Shown here in pieces: positions 16,340 through 25,263 of a stretch of DNA of 64,000 nt. This stretch comes from Burkholderia sp. L27(2015) (GTDB lineage: Bacteria > Pseudomonadota > Gammaproteobacteria > Burkholderiales > Burkholderiaceae). A program made the translations under genes and the position numbers. Each line of letters begins with the position of its first letter. The stretch's first letter is position 1. The notes beneath the pieces were generated by a model, which was not told the origin of the DNA, ran no database searches, and was given only the letters and a program-made list of their open reading frames with translations. The stretch is taken from the NCBI RefSeq assembly GCF_009765705.1, contig NZ_LMUX01000008.1:145149-209148 (forward strand), written 5' to 3'.

Positions 16340-17302
16340 CTAGCGCATTTCTGCCCGGAGCTCACGAACGCCGCGGCCTAGCCTACGACGCAATAGCGCG
16401 CGTAACGTTGCGGAGTCGGCGTAACCGACTTCGCGCGCAACGGTCTCAAGGTCACAGCCCTGCGTGACGAGCTGTTGCGCGCGCTGGACTCGTAAGTCCT
16501 GGAAAAACGCCAATGGCGACTTGCCGAGAACCATCTGGGTACGCCGCTGCAATGTGCGCGTGTGTACCGACAGCGCGCTGGCGGCTTTCTGGAGGGAAAA
16601 TCCTTCAGCCAGGTGCTCGCGTGCCCATCGGTCAAATCGCATGGTCAACGGATCGGCGTGCGCAATGTGGTCGGGGATGATGTACCGCGCCTGCGACGTC
16701 CGGTTGTCGATCAGCATCAAGCGAGCGACGAGCGTCGCCAGCTCGGGACTCGCGTGTCGTACCAACCATAGTGCAAGATCTAGGTGGCCCATCATCGCGC
16801 CTGCGGTAACGATCTGTCCCGATGCAAGAACAATTTGGGAATCGTCGAGACGCACCGCTGGGTAGCGCTGACGAAACAGCGGTGCCAATGGCCAACTGGT
16901 GGTCGCCTCGCGTTGATCCAACAAGCCAGTCTCGGCGAGTAAGAAGGTGCCGATGCAGGCAGCCGCCATACCGCTGCCTTCCGCGTGGCTTAGGCGCAGG
17001 AACTCGACAGCCTCGCGCACGTCACGGCGCCCCAACGCCCCAACTAGCTGATCCGGGTCTTTCGCATTGAGCGCCGGCACAACGACCCAGTCTGACCGGC
17101 GAACCGAGCCGATTGATTCGACCGTAGTTGAAAAGCCCAACGCAGTGCGAATACGCCGACGAACGCCGACGAGGCTAACGTCAAACGGTGCCGAGGCAAA
17201 ACCTTGCGCTGCCGCTAGCTCATTTGCCATCGCGAAAGTGTCGAGCAATACAGTCAGGCCGGTATCGAACACACCGTCCAGCGCCAAAATTGTCAGTCTC
17301 AT
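16340..17302 (-). CDS. GlxA-type AraC-family regulator (DJ-1/PfpI + HTH)
   Basis: 320 residues. The N-terminal ~190 form a class I glutamine-amidotransferase-like DJ-1/PfpI domain (LTILALDGVFDTGLTVLLDTF; the nucleophile-elbow region GMAAACIGTFLLAETGLLD keeps a Cys). The C-terminal domain is AraC-type, with two helix-turn-helix motifs around EGFSLQKAASALSVHTRTLQ and DLETVAREVGYADSATLRAL. It is divergent from the MAPEG/cysteine-synthase-like pair, with an 85-bp gap between starts, and is probably their regulator. Many proteins of this type respond to amines or small metabolites; the signal here is unknown. Confidence 0.88.
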   Translation of the reverse strand: MRLTILALDGVFDTGLTVLLDTFAMANELAAAQGFASAPFDVSLVGVRRRIRTALGFSTTVESIGSVRRSDWVVVPALNAKDPDQLVGALGRRDVREAVEFLRLSHAEGSGMAAACIGTFLLAETGLLDQREATTSWPLAPLFRQRYPAVRLDDSQIVLASGQIVTAGAMMGHLDLALWLVRHASPELATLVARLMLIDNRTSQARYIIPDHIAHADPLTMRFDRWAREHLAEGFSLQKAASALSVHTRTLQRRTQMVLGKSPLAFFQDLRVQRAQQLVTQGCDLETVAREVGYADSATLRALLRRRLGRGVRELRAEMR

Positions 17303-17387
17303 GTCGCAAATTATGCCAAAAATGTCATTTACGACTATAGCCCGGGGACCTTGCGGCGTCTAGACTAAGAAGCTCTTTCACCACTCC

Positions 17388-17804
17388 ATGTTCCCAATGA
17401 AGCTTACGCCCGAACTCTATTTTCTGACGCTCGTCGCCACTGCAACCGCACTCATGTGGATTCCCTATACGCTCGCGCGCATTGCAACACGAGGCGTGAT
17501 GGGAGCGATGGCCAATCCTGATCCATCGTTGCCACCCGAACCCGCATGGGCGCAGCGCGCGAAGCTTGCGCATGCGAATGCGATTGAGAACCTCGCGGTA
17601 TTCGCGCCTCTGGTACTCGTTGCGACGGCCATTGGGATCAGCACGCCTGCCACCGTGTTCGCTGCGAAGCTCTACCTGTTTGCGCGGCTCGTTCATTACG
17701 TCGTCTATGCCGCGGGCATTCCCGTCGTACGCACGCTTGCTTTCGTCGTCGGCGCCGGCGCGACGCTGGTACTCGCCGCGACTATCCTCGCAAGCGCAAC
17801 CTGA
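17388..17804 (+). CDS. MAPEG family membrane protein
   Basis: 138 residues with four predicted membrane helices. The family fingerprint is RAKLAHANAIENLAVFAPLV (about residues 62-81), then the late LFARLVHYVVYAAGIPVVRT. The family includes glutathione-dependent membrane enzymes, and many bacterial members have no assigned reaction. A second ATG at 17397 could also serve as start. It is followed after 63 bp by the cysteine-synthase-like gene, and together they may handle a thiol or sulfur compound under the divergent GlxA-type regulator. Confidence 0.85.
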   Translation: MFPMKLTPELYFLTLVATATALMWIPYTLARIATRGVMGAMANPDPSLPPEPAWAQRAKLAHANAIENLAVFAPLVLVATAIGISTPATVFAAKLYLFARLVHYVVYAAGIPVVRTLAFVVGAGATLVLAATILASAT

Positions 17805-17867
17805 TCGTGCACCGTCGTCCAGTCTTCCCCCGCATCTGCCCTATCAACCTGATAAACGAGACCCATC

Positions 17868-18809
17868 ATGAATACAAAACCTAGCTCCATTCTCGGTACG
17901 ATTGGCAATACCTCTTTGCTTCAGCTGCGCAATGTTGTTCCCAGCAACGGCGCACGGATTTTCTTGAAGCTCGAAAGCCAAAACCCGACCGGCAGCATGA
18001 AGGACCGTATCGCGCTCGCGATGATTGAGACGCCCGAACGCGACGGCAGACTTAAGCCGGGTGGCGCAGTCGTCGAATACACGGGCGGCAGCACGGGCGT
18101 GTCGCTCGCGCTCGTGTGCGCGGTGAAGAATCACCCGCTGCATCTGGTCTCGTCCGATGCGTTTTCGAAGGAAAAACTCGATCACATGCGTCTGTTGGGT
18201 GCGAAGCTGACGCTCGTCCCTAGCGACAACGGCAAGCAGACCGAGAAGCTGACGAAAGACATGATTCGTGCAGCGCATCAGATCGCCCATGATTTGGGTG
18301 CATACATCACCGCTCAGATGGAAAACACAGACCAGCTACAGGCTTACACGAAGATGGCCGACGAGATTTTGGATCAGGCCGACGGCCGTATCGACGGTTT
18401 CGTGCAGAGCGTTGGCACGGCTGCGTCGCTGCGCGGTATCTCGCAGCGCCTGCGCGAGCACGACGCACGCATTCGCGTTGTTGGGGTCGAGCCTGTAGAG
18501 TCGGCGGTATTGTCGGGCGGTCCTACCGGTGCGCACAAGATCGATGGCATCGGTGCGGGCTACGTCGTGCCGCTGTGGCACGACCGGATCGCCGACGAAC
18601 TCGAGCGTGTCTCGACTGGGGACGCCAGGGCGATGGCGTTCCGGCTGGCAGCCGAAGAGGGCCTCTTCTGCGGCACGTCCACCGGCGCAAACGTGACCGG
18701 TGCATTGCGGCTCGCCGAGCGCCTCGGTCCTGACGCAACGATCGTCACCATTATGTGCGATACCGGCATGAAGTACCTAAAGTCGTTTGCGCAAACATTG
18801 GATCATTGA
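17868..18809 (+). CDS. PLP-dependent cysteine-synthase-family enzyme
   Basis: 313 residues of fold-type II PLP enzymes. The Schiff-base lysine lies in [14 protein letters not shown] (about residues 44-57). The substrate loop is [13 protein letters not shown]; cysteine synthases usually have TSGNTG, so the Ser/Asn pair is altered. The phosphate-binding loop [11 protein letters not shown] is near residue 180, and the C-terminal GTSTGANV is normal. The altered loop suggests a specialised beta-replacement or lyase rather than housekeeping CysK. Second gene of the MAPEG operon. Confidence 0.85.
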   Translation: MNTKPSSILGTIGNTSLLQLRNVVPSNGARIFLKLESQNPTGSMKDRIALAMIETPERDGRLKPGGAVVEYTGGSTGVSLALVCAVKNHPLHLVSSDAFSKEKLDHMRLLGAKLTLVPSDNGKQTEKLTKDMIRAAHQIAHDLGAYITAQMENTDQLQAYTKMADEILDQADGRIDGFVQSVGTAASLRGISQRLREHDARIRVVGVEPVESAVLSGGPTGAHKIDGIGAGYVVPLWHDRIADELERVSTGDARAMAFRLAAEEGLFCGTSTGANVTGALRLAERLGPDATIVTIMCDTGMKYLKSFAQTLDH

Positions 18810-18856
18810 TGAAGTGTGGGCACGGGCTCGCACAAGGTCGACCGCGTGCTGGAGAC

Positions 18857-18988
18857 CGGCGGCACCATGAGGCAGATATCGCGAAAGTCCAGGAATGGTT
18901 CGGGCACGCAAACATCGCAACAACCAGACTGTACGACCGGCGGTTTAGCCGGCCCGAACAATCACCGACGTTCAAGATAGTCTACTAA
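18857..18988 (+). pseudogene. C-terminal remnant of a tyrosine recombinase (phage-type integrase)
   Basis: The frame reads [20 protein letters not shown], then [16 protein letters not shown], to a TAA at 18986-18988. This is the box-II region with the GHANIATT histidine and the tyrosine nucleophile (LYDRR). The upstream arm-binding and core domains are missing, and the preceding DNA belongs to the cysteine-synthase-like gene. It is a relic of a mobile element and may mark the far side of the accessory region that begins after ssrA. Confidence 0.75.
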
Positions 18989-19017
18989 TCGGCGCTAGTT
19001 TGCCCCGTTGCCTCAGT

Positions 19018-19566
19018 TCATCGATTGACAACTGCGCCGGACAACGTGGATCCCTCCGCACTGACCACGATCGGGCAGTTAATTACAATTGCGGTGCGCG
19101 TGATGGTCACTGCCCCTTCCCGCTCGGCCTCCAACACAGCCGCTTCGCTCATTAACGCATAGGGGTGCGTTGTCTTACCCCAACTAACCGTGTACAGCAA
19201 CCACAGGGGACTGTATTGCTTATCTGTGCTCGCCGCTCCGACGGGATTGGGCGCTGAGGCGAACACAGCATCCTGTTCGCCGGCAGGGAATTTATAGACA
19301 CGCTCAAGAACCGTCTTTAATTCCGGCGGTTTTGGATAAGAAGGTACAGCATCGCGCAACCGTGGCGTGAGCGTGATTCCCGCTCCGGATGCCATTGTTG
19401 GATCTGTGATCTCGGTAGTAATGTAATACACCTTCTCGTTGTCGTACCACGCGGCCGACAACGGCAATGTAATGCTCTTAGGTGCCCGTGAGTCCGACAA
19501 CATGGATTTGCCGCCGCACGCGGCCAATCCACACACTATAAAAACCATCGACCACTTTCGATACAT
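19018..19566 (-). CDS. Predicted lipoprotein of unknown function
   Basis: 182 residues with a lipoprotein signal: a short basic N-terminus (MYRKWS), a hydrophobic core and the lipobox LAAC with Cys17. The mature part has a YYITTEITDPTMASGAGITL segment and a YSPLWLLYTVSWG segment. I associate these with a group of small secreted proteins of unknown function often found in Burkholderia and related genera, but I cannot name the family with certainty. It stands alone between the integrase remnant and a LysR gene on the same strand. Probable location: periplasmic face of a membrane. Confidence 0.75.
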   Translation of the reverse strand: MYRKWSMVFIVCGLAACGGKSMLSDSRAPKSITLPLSAAWYDNEKVYYITTEITDPTMASGAGITLTPRLRDAVPSYPKPPELKTVLERVYKFPAGEQDAVFASAPNPVGAASTDKQYSPLWLLYTVSWGKTTHPYALMSEAAVLEAEREGAVTITRTAIVINCPIVVSAEGSTLSGAVVNR

Positions 19567-19663
19567 TTGATCATTCCCAGTGAGATGTGTCGGTAGGTAA
19601 CCGAACCGTGAGCGTATTTATCGAGCGTACAACAGCCATTGCCTAGTGGGCTGTCGTGGCATC

Positions 19664-20560
19664 TCACGCGAGCTGGCACGCAAGCTCATGAATGAGCTGC
19701 CACAACGCATCTGCGGCCGGTGACAAAGATCGGTCCGGGCGCCGAACTGCGACGATCGAGCGCAGCAACTCCGGATGACCAAGCGGCTTTGACACCAACC
19801 CAGGATGTTGCGTCGTCGAGATGGCCAGCAAGGGCATGATCGAAATGCCCATGCCGGCGTCCAGCATACCGAGCACCGAATTGGGCTGCGCCAGTTCAAG
19901 CACAATCTCGACCTTGACCTTCTGTTCCACCAAGTGGCGACGAATCATTTCGTGGCTACCCGACGTGCTGCCCAACATCACCACCTTCTCGCCGCCCAGA
20001 TCGCTCCACCGAACGTTGCGCTTTCGGGCAAGCCGATGATCGCGTTTGCAGACCAGGTACATCGGATCTTGCAGCAACGGCGAACAATGCAGATCCGGCG
20101 TGTCGTCGATACCTCCTATGATACCGATCTCCATCTCGCCAAGCCGCACCCGCCGTAATACTTCGGTCGCCGAGTCGTCACAAAGCGTTACCTGAACATG
20201 CGGCAAGCGCACTTGTGCCGCCCTTACCCAGTCCGGCATCAGCGAACTCATCACTGAGGGCACGCAGGCGAGCGTCACCCGCCCCTTGCGCTGCGCACCG
20301 ATATCGCGGATCTCGTGCAAGCAAACGTCGAGCTCGGCGATCAGCCGGGTACTGGTAGCCGCCAGCATCGATCCCGCATCGGTGAGTCTGACTTGCCGTG
20401 TGGTGCGATCCAATAGTCGTACGCCCAGCGCCTCCTCCAGCTCGCGCACCGTAATGCTGGTGGCCGACTGGGATAACCCGATCGCTGTAGCCGCTCGGGT
20501 GAACCCACCCAAATCTGCCACGGCGAGAAATGCGCGGAGCTGTCGGAACGTAATATTCAT
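19664..20560 (-). CDS. LysR-type transcriptional regulator
   Basis: 298 residues from the ATG at 20560 (MNITFRQLRAFLAVADLGGF). The upstream in-frame TTG at 20572 is less likely. The N-terminal helix-turn-helix is FTRAATAIGLSQSATSITVR; the effector domain includes RKGRVTLACVPSVMSSLMPD and GMLDAGMGISIMPLL. It is divergent from the dehalogenase-cupin-MFS operon (20745 onward) and is its likely regulator. The intergenic region contains a candidate dyad at 20576-20625. Confidence 0.9.
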   Translation of the reverse strand: MNITFRQLRAFLAVADLGGFTRAATAIGLSQSATSITVRELEEALGVRLLDRTTRQVRLTDAGSMLAATSTRLIAELDVCLHEIRDIGAQRKGRVTLACVPSVMSSLMPDWVRAAQVRLPHVQVTLCDDSATEVLRRVRLGEMEIGIIGGIDDTPDLHCSPLLQDPMYLVCKRDHRLARKRNVRWSDLGGEKVVMLGSTSGSHEMIRRHLVEQKVKVEIVLELAQPNSVLGMLDAGMGISIMPLLAISTTQHPGLVSKPLGHPELLRSIVAVRRPDRSLSPAADALWQLIHELACQLA

Positions 20561-20575
20561 ACGATTTTTCAATTA

Positions 20576-20625
20576 AAAGATTGGATATTTCAATTTGCAA
20601 TATAGGTAGCATAAACCTAATCTTT
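20576..20625. promoter_or_regulatory. Candidate LysR-site dyad
   Basis: Outer arms AAAGATT (20576-20582) / AATCTTT (20619-20625) and inner arms AGGT (20604-20607) / ACCT (20615-20618) lie in the divergent promoter region between the LysR gene and the dehalogenase operon. The dyad is seen; binding is inference. Confidence 0.3.
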
Positions 20626-20744
20626 CTTCATGTTCTTCCGACAGTCAGGCGCTCCCCGCTCGCGGTGGCGTTGCCTTCTCGGCAGTACAAAAGCCCGAGC
20701 GCCGGTTCGGCAAATCGGATCCCCTACTTATTGGTTAAAACGAG

Positions 20745-21428
20745 ATGACTTCGTCTATCGACACCTATGTCTTCGATGCGTACGGCACACTGTTCGACGT
20801 GCACTCGGCCGTTGCTCAATACGCTGCGCGCGTCGGCCCACATGCCCCTGCCCTATCGGAACTCTGGCGAGCGCGCCAAGTGGAATACTCCTGGACGTAT
20901 AGCTTGATGGGGCATAAGAGCGATTTCTGGACTTTGACGCAGCTCGCGTTGGACTACGCAATGCAACGCTATGACGTGGCCGACAGTGCACTACGCGCAG
21001 ACCTGCTCAACGCTTACCTGAAACTGCAAGCATTCCCCGAGGTGCCCGAGGCACTGCGCTCGCTCAAGGAAAGCGGCACGCAGGTGGTAATACTCTCCAA
21101 CGGCACCGCCGAGATGGTGAATAGCGCCGTGCGCTCCGCCGGTCTCACCGACCTGATCGATCAGGTCATCTCAGTAGACGAGGCCGGCATCTTCAAAACG
21201 CATCCGCGCGCGTATGAACTCGTCACTCGTCACTTCAACGTGCCCGCGCATCGCGTCAGCTTCCAATCGTCCAATCCGTGGGATGCCGCGGGTGCGGCGG
21301 CGTACGGGTTCCGGGTCGTGTGGGTTAACCGCAAAGGCTGGCCGGCCGAATACCCTCTTACCGGCGAACGCCGCGAGGTCACCTCGCTTGCCGGTCTTTC
21401 CGAGATCTGGCTGGAAGCCGAGACTTAA
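20745..21428 (+). CDS. HAD-type haloacid dehalogenase (type II-like)
   Basis: 227 residues. The nucleophile motif is YVFDAYGTLFDVH (catalytic Asp near residue 10). Motif II is VVILSNGTAEMV, the lysine motif is AGIFKTHPRAYELV, and the acidic region is SSNPWDAAGAAAYGFRVVWVNR. This layout is that of L-2-haloacid dehalogenases, which replace the halogen of short 2-haloacids with hydroxyl. The proline after the conserved lysine is replaced by Thr, and SSNPWD replaces SSNxWD. First gene of a three-gene operon with a cupin and an MFS carrier, controlled by the divergent LysR protein. Confidence 0.85.
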   Translation: MTSSIDTYVFDAYGTLFDVHSAVAQYAARVGPHAPALSELWRARQVEYSWTYSLMGHKSDFWTLTQLALDYAMQRYDVADSALRADLLNAYLKLQAFPEVPEALRSLKESGTQVVILSNGTAEMVNSAVRSAGLTDLIDQVISVDEAGIFKTHPRAYELVTRHFNVPAHRVSFQSSNPWDAAGAAAYGFRVVWVNRKGWPAEYPLTGERREVTSLAGLSEIWLEAET

Positions 21429-21479
21429 GCCGCATTCTGTAGCGCCGTTTTATCCAACCACAAAATAAAGGAGTCGAAC

Positions 21480-21905
21480 ATGTGTGAATGTCCGCTTTGC
21501 AACTGGGAAACGTCCACCAAAATCCGCCCTGGAGACGTCAAATTCCTGGTCAATCCCGAAGCGCCAAACGGCGTCCAGTCGGCAAATCTGATTGGACAGG
21601 TCAAGAAACCAGGGTTCTACGTTGCGCGATTCAAGCTGCCGCCTTTCGAGCAACAGCCCGCGCATACTCACCCAGACGACAGGACTTATACGGTGATCTC
21701 CGGAATGATGTACTCGGGCGTGGGGGATAAATTCAATCCGGAAAAGCTGATCGAACTCCCCCCCGGCAGTTTCTACAATATGCCCAAGGACATGCCTCAT
21801 TTCTCCTGGACTCAGAAAGGTGAAGTGATCATGCAGGTAACCGGGACCGGTCCGAGCGGCTTCGTGTATTGCGACCCCGCAGACGACCCGCGAAACAAAA
21901 GCTGA
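21480..21905 (+). CDS. Cupin-domain protein with N-terminal cysteine cluster
   Basis: 141 residues, single cupin barrel. Motif 1 is AHTHPDDRTYTVISG, with the two histidines present but the usual Glu unclear. Motif 2 includes ELPPGSFYNMPKDMPHFSW. The first seven residues carry a CxCxxC arrangement (MCECPLC), unusual for a simple cupin and possibly metal-binding. The start is preceded by AAAGGAGTCGAAC. It sits 51 bp after the dehalogenase gene and before the MFS gene, so it is probably part of the same uptake and conversion pathway. Confidence 0.82.
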   Translation: MCECPLCNWETSTKIRPGDVKFLVNPEAPNGVQSANLIGQVKKPGFYVARFKLPPFEQQPAHTHPDDRTYTVISGMMYSGVGDKFNPEKLIELPPGSFYNMPKDMPHFSWTQKGEVIMQVTGTGPSGFVYCDPADDPRNKS

Positions 21906-22017
21906 GGCAGACCGCGATCCTCGTCCGGGGTGGAGCATTTCGTATCGCTATCAAATCAAGACCAACAGTTTGCACGCGTGGGCGATGAGCTTGCGACGAT
22001 GAGAACGTGGAGACAGC

Positions 22018-23325
22018 ATGAACAAGATTCAAACGATCTTTAGACACTCCGGCGAGGCTATTACCGATTCGACGCTGAGCGCCATCAGTCTGCCCGCACG
22101 GGCGCGCGTCACGTTCTTGCTGTCCACCATCTATGCGCTCATGTATCTAGACCGCGTCAATTTGTCGGCGGCTGCCAACGCCGTCAAAACGGAGTTCGGG
22201 CTCTCGAATTCGCAGCTTGGCGTGGCTTTTACTGGTTTTTCCTGGACTTATCTGGCCACCGTGCTGTTCGGCGGTTGGGCCGCGCGACGTTACGGCCCAC
22301 GCGTGGTGCTGCCGTGCTGCGCAGTACTGCTGGGCGTATCCACGATCGGCACCGCTTTCGCCGCGGGCGCCGTGAGCTTGTTCCTGATTCGTATGCTGGT
22401 GGGCGCCGGTGAAGGTCCGGCGTTTCCTGCAGCCACGCAAGCCATGCGCAATTGGTACCCGGCCGAGAAATTCGGCTATATCCAGGGGATTACCCATAGC
22501 GCGTCGCGCCTGGGTGCCGCTATCGCACCGCCGCTGGTCGCGTGGCTGATCGTGGCAACGAATTGGCGCATCTCGTTTGTGATCTGCGGGAGCGCAGTCC
22601 TGGTCTGGGGGGCATTTTGGTGGTTTCAGTTTCGCGACGATCCGCGCGAACACGCGAGCGTCGAGCGCGCGGCGCTGGCCGGCGTGGAACCGGTCGCACC
22701 CACTGCAAAAACCCCTGTCCCGCTTTGGGCGCTGACCACTCGCATGTTGCCGGTTACTTTAGTGATGTTCGCCTATGGGTGGGCTTACTGGATTTTTGTC
22801 TCCTGGCTGCCGCTGTACTTTATCAATCACCATCACGTCGAACTGAAAGCGTCGGCCTTTCTGACCAGCGTACCGTTGGTAGCCGGCATGTTCGGCAATA
22901 CCGCAGGCGGCATGCTCTCCGACTGGCTACTGCGGCGTACTGGTAACCACCGTATCGCGCGCTGCAGTGTGGTGGCGGGCTCACTTGCCGGTTGCGCATT
23001 GGCGTTGATACCCGTGGCCTTGACGCCCAACCTGGCGGTTGCGCTGCCCTGCCTGGCACTGGCGATGTTCTTCCTGGAGCTAACCATCGCGCCTATGTAT
23101 GCCATTCCCATGGATATGTCGAGGGAGTTCGCCGGTATGGGCAGCGCGTTCATCATCATGGGCGTCGCGCTCGCCGGTATCACCTCGCCGTGGGTCTTTG
23201 GGTGGCTGATAGACCTGACTGGGAACTGGAACGTGCCGTTTGCGACCGCGATTGGCGTACTGCTGCTTGGGGCCGGCGGTGTGCTTTTGATAAGGCCCGA
23301 TCGCCCTTTTCTGCCGCCGGCATAG
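22018..23325 (+). CDS. MFS transporter, ACS (anion:cation symporter) family
   Basis: 435 residues with about 12 membrane helices. TM1 ends YLDRVNLSAAANAVKTEFGL, the ACS hallmark; the TM2-3 loop is GWAARRYGPRVV, and GEGPAFPAATQAMRNWYPAE is the characteristic TM4-5 region. The family moves organic anions with protons across the inner membrane. The start follows GGAGACAGC. Third gene of the dehalogenase operon, so it probably imports that operon's acid substrate. Confidence 0.9.
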   Translation: MNKIQTIFRHSGEAITDSTLSAISLPARARVTFLLSTIYALMYLDRVNLSAAANAVKTEFGLSNSQLGVAFTGFSWTYLATVLFGGWAARRYGPRVVLPCCAVLLGVSTIGTAFAAGAVSLFLIRMLVGAGEGPAFPAATQAMRNWYPAEKFGYIQGITHSASRLGAAIAPPLVAWLIVATNWRISFVICGSAVLVWGAFWWFQFRDDPREHASVERAALAGVEPVAPTAKTPVPLWALTTRMLPVTLVMFAYGWAYWIFVSWLPLYFINHHHVELKASAFLTSVPLVAGMFGNTAGGMLSDWLLRRTGNHRIARCSVVAGSLAGCALALIPVALTPNLAVALPCLALAMFFLELTIAPMYAIPMDMSREFAGMGSAFIIMGVALAGITSPWVFGWLIDLTGNWNVPFATAIGVLLLGAGGVLLIRPDRPFLPPA

Positions 23326-23341
23326 CGCGTGTTGACTGAAA

Positions 23342-23602
23342 TTACTGCTGCTCGCGCGGCAGTAGCGACACGGCGACGTTGACGCACCATGCCCATCTGT
23401 AGGGAGTTAAGGTGAGCGTTCGCCGCTCGATCATCCAAACTAAAATCGACAGCAGGTCGCGATATGCCTCGATCCGCATCACCAGTACTTGAAAGCGATC
23501 GCCTGCTTTCGTGCCCGGCTCCGGCTCGTTGTCAAAATACGCTGACGCTTGGCGAAGAGCCGCACTGTACTGAGCTTCAGTTCGAATCGGTTTCAGTTCC
23601 AT
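23342..23602 (-). pseudogene. Truncated HigA-like antitoxin
   Basis: 86 residues from an ATG with GGAGTGGCGAT upstream. The first ~45 residues (MELKPIRTEAQYSAALR, then EPGTKAGDRFQVLVMRIEAY) match the N-terminus of HigA-type antitoxins. After EAY the sequence (RDLLSILVWMIERRT) departs from the family, and the helix-turn-helix is gone. No HigB-like toxin is encoded upstream. It is probably the leftover of a decayed toxin-antitoxin pair. Confidence 0.6.
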
Positions 23603-23965
23603 ATCGCCACTCCATTTCGGGCCATCTCGACGTCGGGTCGCTACCCATCTTGCGCTAGGGGCGTCGCGATAGCACAACGCATAAGCATCGCTCCCCTAAA
23701 AAGGCACCGCAACCTCCCATCGTCCAGCCAACCCCCACAAGCCTTCCCATCGTTCTCCCAACCACTATTCCCATTTCCTGAAAGACAGTCTTCCACCTTT
23801 TGGCCTCTGCCAATCGGAGCCCCTCTCCTAAACTCTGTCCCGTCGCGGAACAAGAGCGTCACCGAATGCGTTGTCGTTCCCAAGCTCTTGCGCGCAATCG
23901 CACTAGCACGATGCGCATTTACATCGAGTGCAACTACTCGCGACATATAAAGGAGATTCAGTCAG
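23603..23965. other. Gap upstream of the porin
   Basis: 363 bp without a convincing gene. The stretch around 23700-23800 is strongly strand-asymmetric (pyrimidine-rich on the plus strand). The last 60 bp must contain the porin promoter; AAAGGAGATT is its ribosome-binding site. Confidence 0.5.
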
Positions 23966-25156
23966 ATGAAAAAAGTACTATTGGTGTCTGCTATAGCCAG
24001 CCTGTTCTGCGCGACCGCACACGCGCAAAGCAGCGTGACGCTATACGGCATCATCGACGAAGGCGTGCAATTCAACAGCAACGCCAAGAACATTGTCGGT
24101 ACAACCAACGTTGGTGGCCGCCAAGTCGCCCTCGATTCGGCCAGCGGTCTAAACGGTAGTCGCTGGGGCCTGCGAGGCGCCGAAGATCTAGGCGACGGTT
24201 TGAAGGCCATCTTCACCCTCGAGTCAGGCGTCAACCTGAACACCGGCGCATTCGGCCAAGGCACCACACCATTCGGTCGTCAAGCATTCGTCGGTTTGAG
24301 CAGCACGAAATACGGTACGGTTACCCTGGGTCGCCAATACGATTCCGTCGTAACCTACGTCCAACCGGTAACAACAATCGCCTATGTCGCCGGCACCAGC
24401 CTGTTCGCGCACCCGGGTGACTTGGATAACACCGACAACAGCCTGCGCACCAATAACACCATCAAGTACGCAAGCCCGAGTTTCAGCGGGTTGACCTTCG
24501 GTGCTGAAGTCAGCTTGGGCGGCCAAGCAGGTAACGTGACCGGCGGCGGCGGATACTCCGCAGGCGCAGCGTACGCGAACGGCCCAATCACCTTGGGTGC
24601 TGCATACAACTACTTCAAGAACCCGACGGGCACAGCCGGCAGCACGGGCTTGTTCACGGATAACGTGAACGGCACAAGTTCGCTGAGCGGCACGCTGAAC
24701 AGCGCTTACCAATCCGCTAGTTCTTACCAAGTTGCAGCAGCTGGCGGTACGTACGCAATCGGACCCGCCGTCTTCGGCCTATCGTATTCGAACACCAAGT
24801 ACCAGAGCATCGTTACGATGAACGGCGCGACCGCTACGTTCAACGACGTGGAAGCAGGCTTGAAGTGGAATTTCACGCCGACGTTCTACACGGGCGTGGC
24901 GTACAACTACACGAAGGGCGACAGCCTGACCAATGCGGCCGGTGTCAGAGTGGGTAACCAGCACTATAACCAACTCGGTCTGGTTGCCGACTACGCACTG
25001 TCCAAGCGCACCGAACTATATGCTATTGGCACGTTGCAAAAGGCAGCCGGTACCAGCTCGACGGGTGCGGCTGCAGTGGCCAACATCGGCAGCTTGGGCG
25101 ATTCATCTAACGACCGTCAGGCTGTGGTCCGCCTGGGTATTCGTCACAAATTCTAA
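23966..25156 (+). CDS. Gram-negative general porin (Burkholderia type)
   Basis: 396 residues. The signal peptide MKKVLLVSAIASLFCATAHA is followed by QSSVTLYGIIDEGVQFNSNA, the classic start of Burkholderiales porins. Further markers are SRWGLRGAEDLGDGLKAIF, FGRQAFVGLSSTKYGTVTLG and the terminal RQAVVRLGIRHKF with C-terminal Phe. It forms a trimeric 16-stranded barrel in the outer membrane for small hydrophilic solutes. It stands alone, with its own ribosome site and terminator. Codon use is very clean, consistent with high expression. Confidence 0.96.
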   Translation: MKKVLLVSAIASLFCATAHAQSSVTLYGIIDEGVQFNSNAKNIVGTTNVGGRQVALDSASGLNGSRWGLRGAEDLGDGLKAIFTLESGVNLNTGAFGQGTTPFGRQAFVGLSSTKYGTVTLGRQYDSVVTYVQPVTTIAYVAGTSLFAHPGDLDNTDNSLRTNNTIKYASPSFSGLTFGAEVSLGGQAGNVTGGGGYSAGAAYANGPITLGAAYNYFKNPTGTAGSTGLFTDNVNGTSSLSGTLNSAYQSASSYQVAAAGGTYAIGPAVFGLSYSNTKYQSIVTMNGATATFNDVEAGLKWNFTPTFYTGVAYNYTKGDSLTNAAGVRVGNQHYNQLGLVADYALSKRTELYAIGTLQKAAGTSSTGAAAVANIGSLGDSSNDRQAVVRLGIRHKF

Positions 25157-25228
25157 GTGGACTTTTTAGGATCTAGAGATATGTAAATTTGGCGAAGTAC
25201 GCTTTATCTTCATTTAATACTGCTAATT

Positions 25229-25263
25229 AACCCCAGGCTTCTCCGGGCTTGGGGTCTTTTTTC
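25229..25263 (+). terminator. Rho-independent terminator of the porin
   Basis: CCCCAGGC (25231-25238) pairs with GGCTTGGGG (about 25246-25254), one position imperfect, followed by TCTTTTTT. It lies about 75 bp after the porin stop. Confidence 0.8.

Noticed and set aside
5210-18988. Clear attL/attR repeat of the ssrA 3' end
   Set aside because: No second copy of the ssrA terminal GGTTCGATTCCCGCC segment was seen, so island boundaries are proposed only on gene content.
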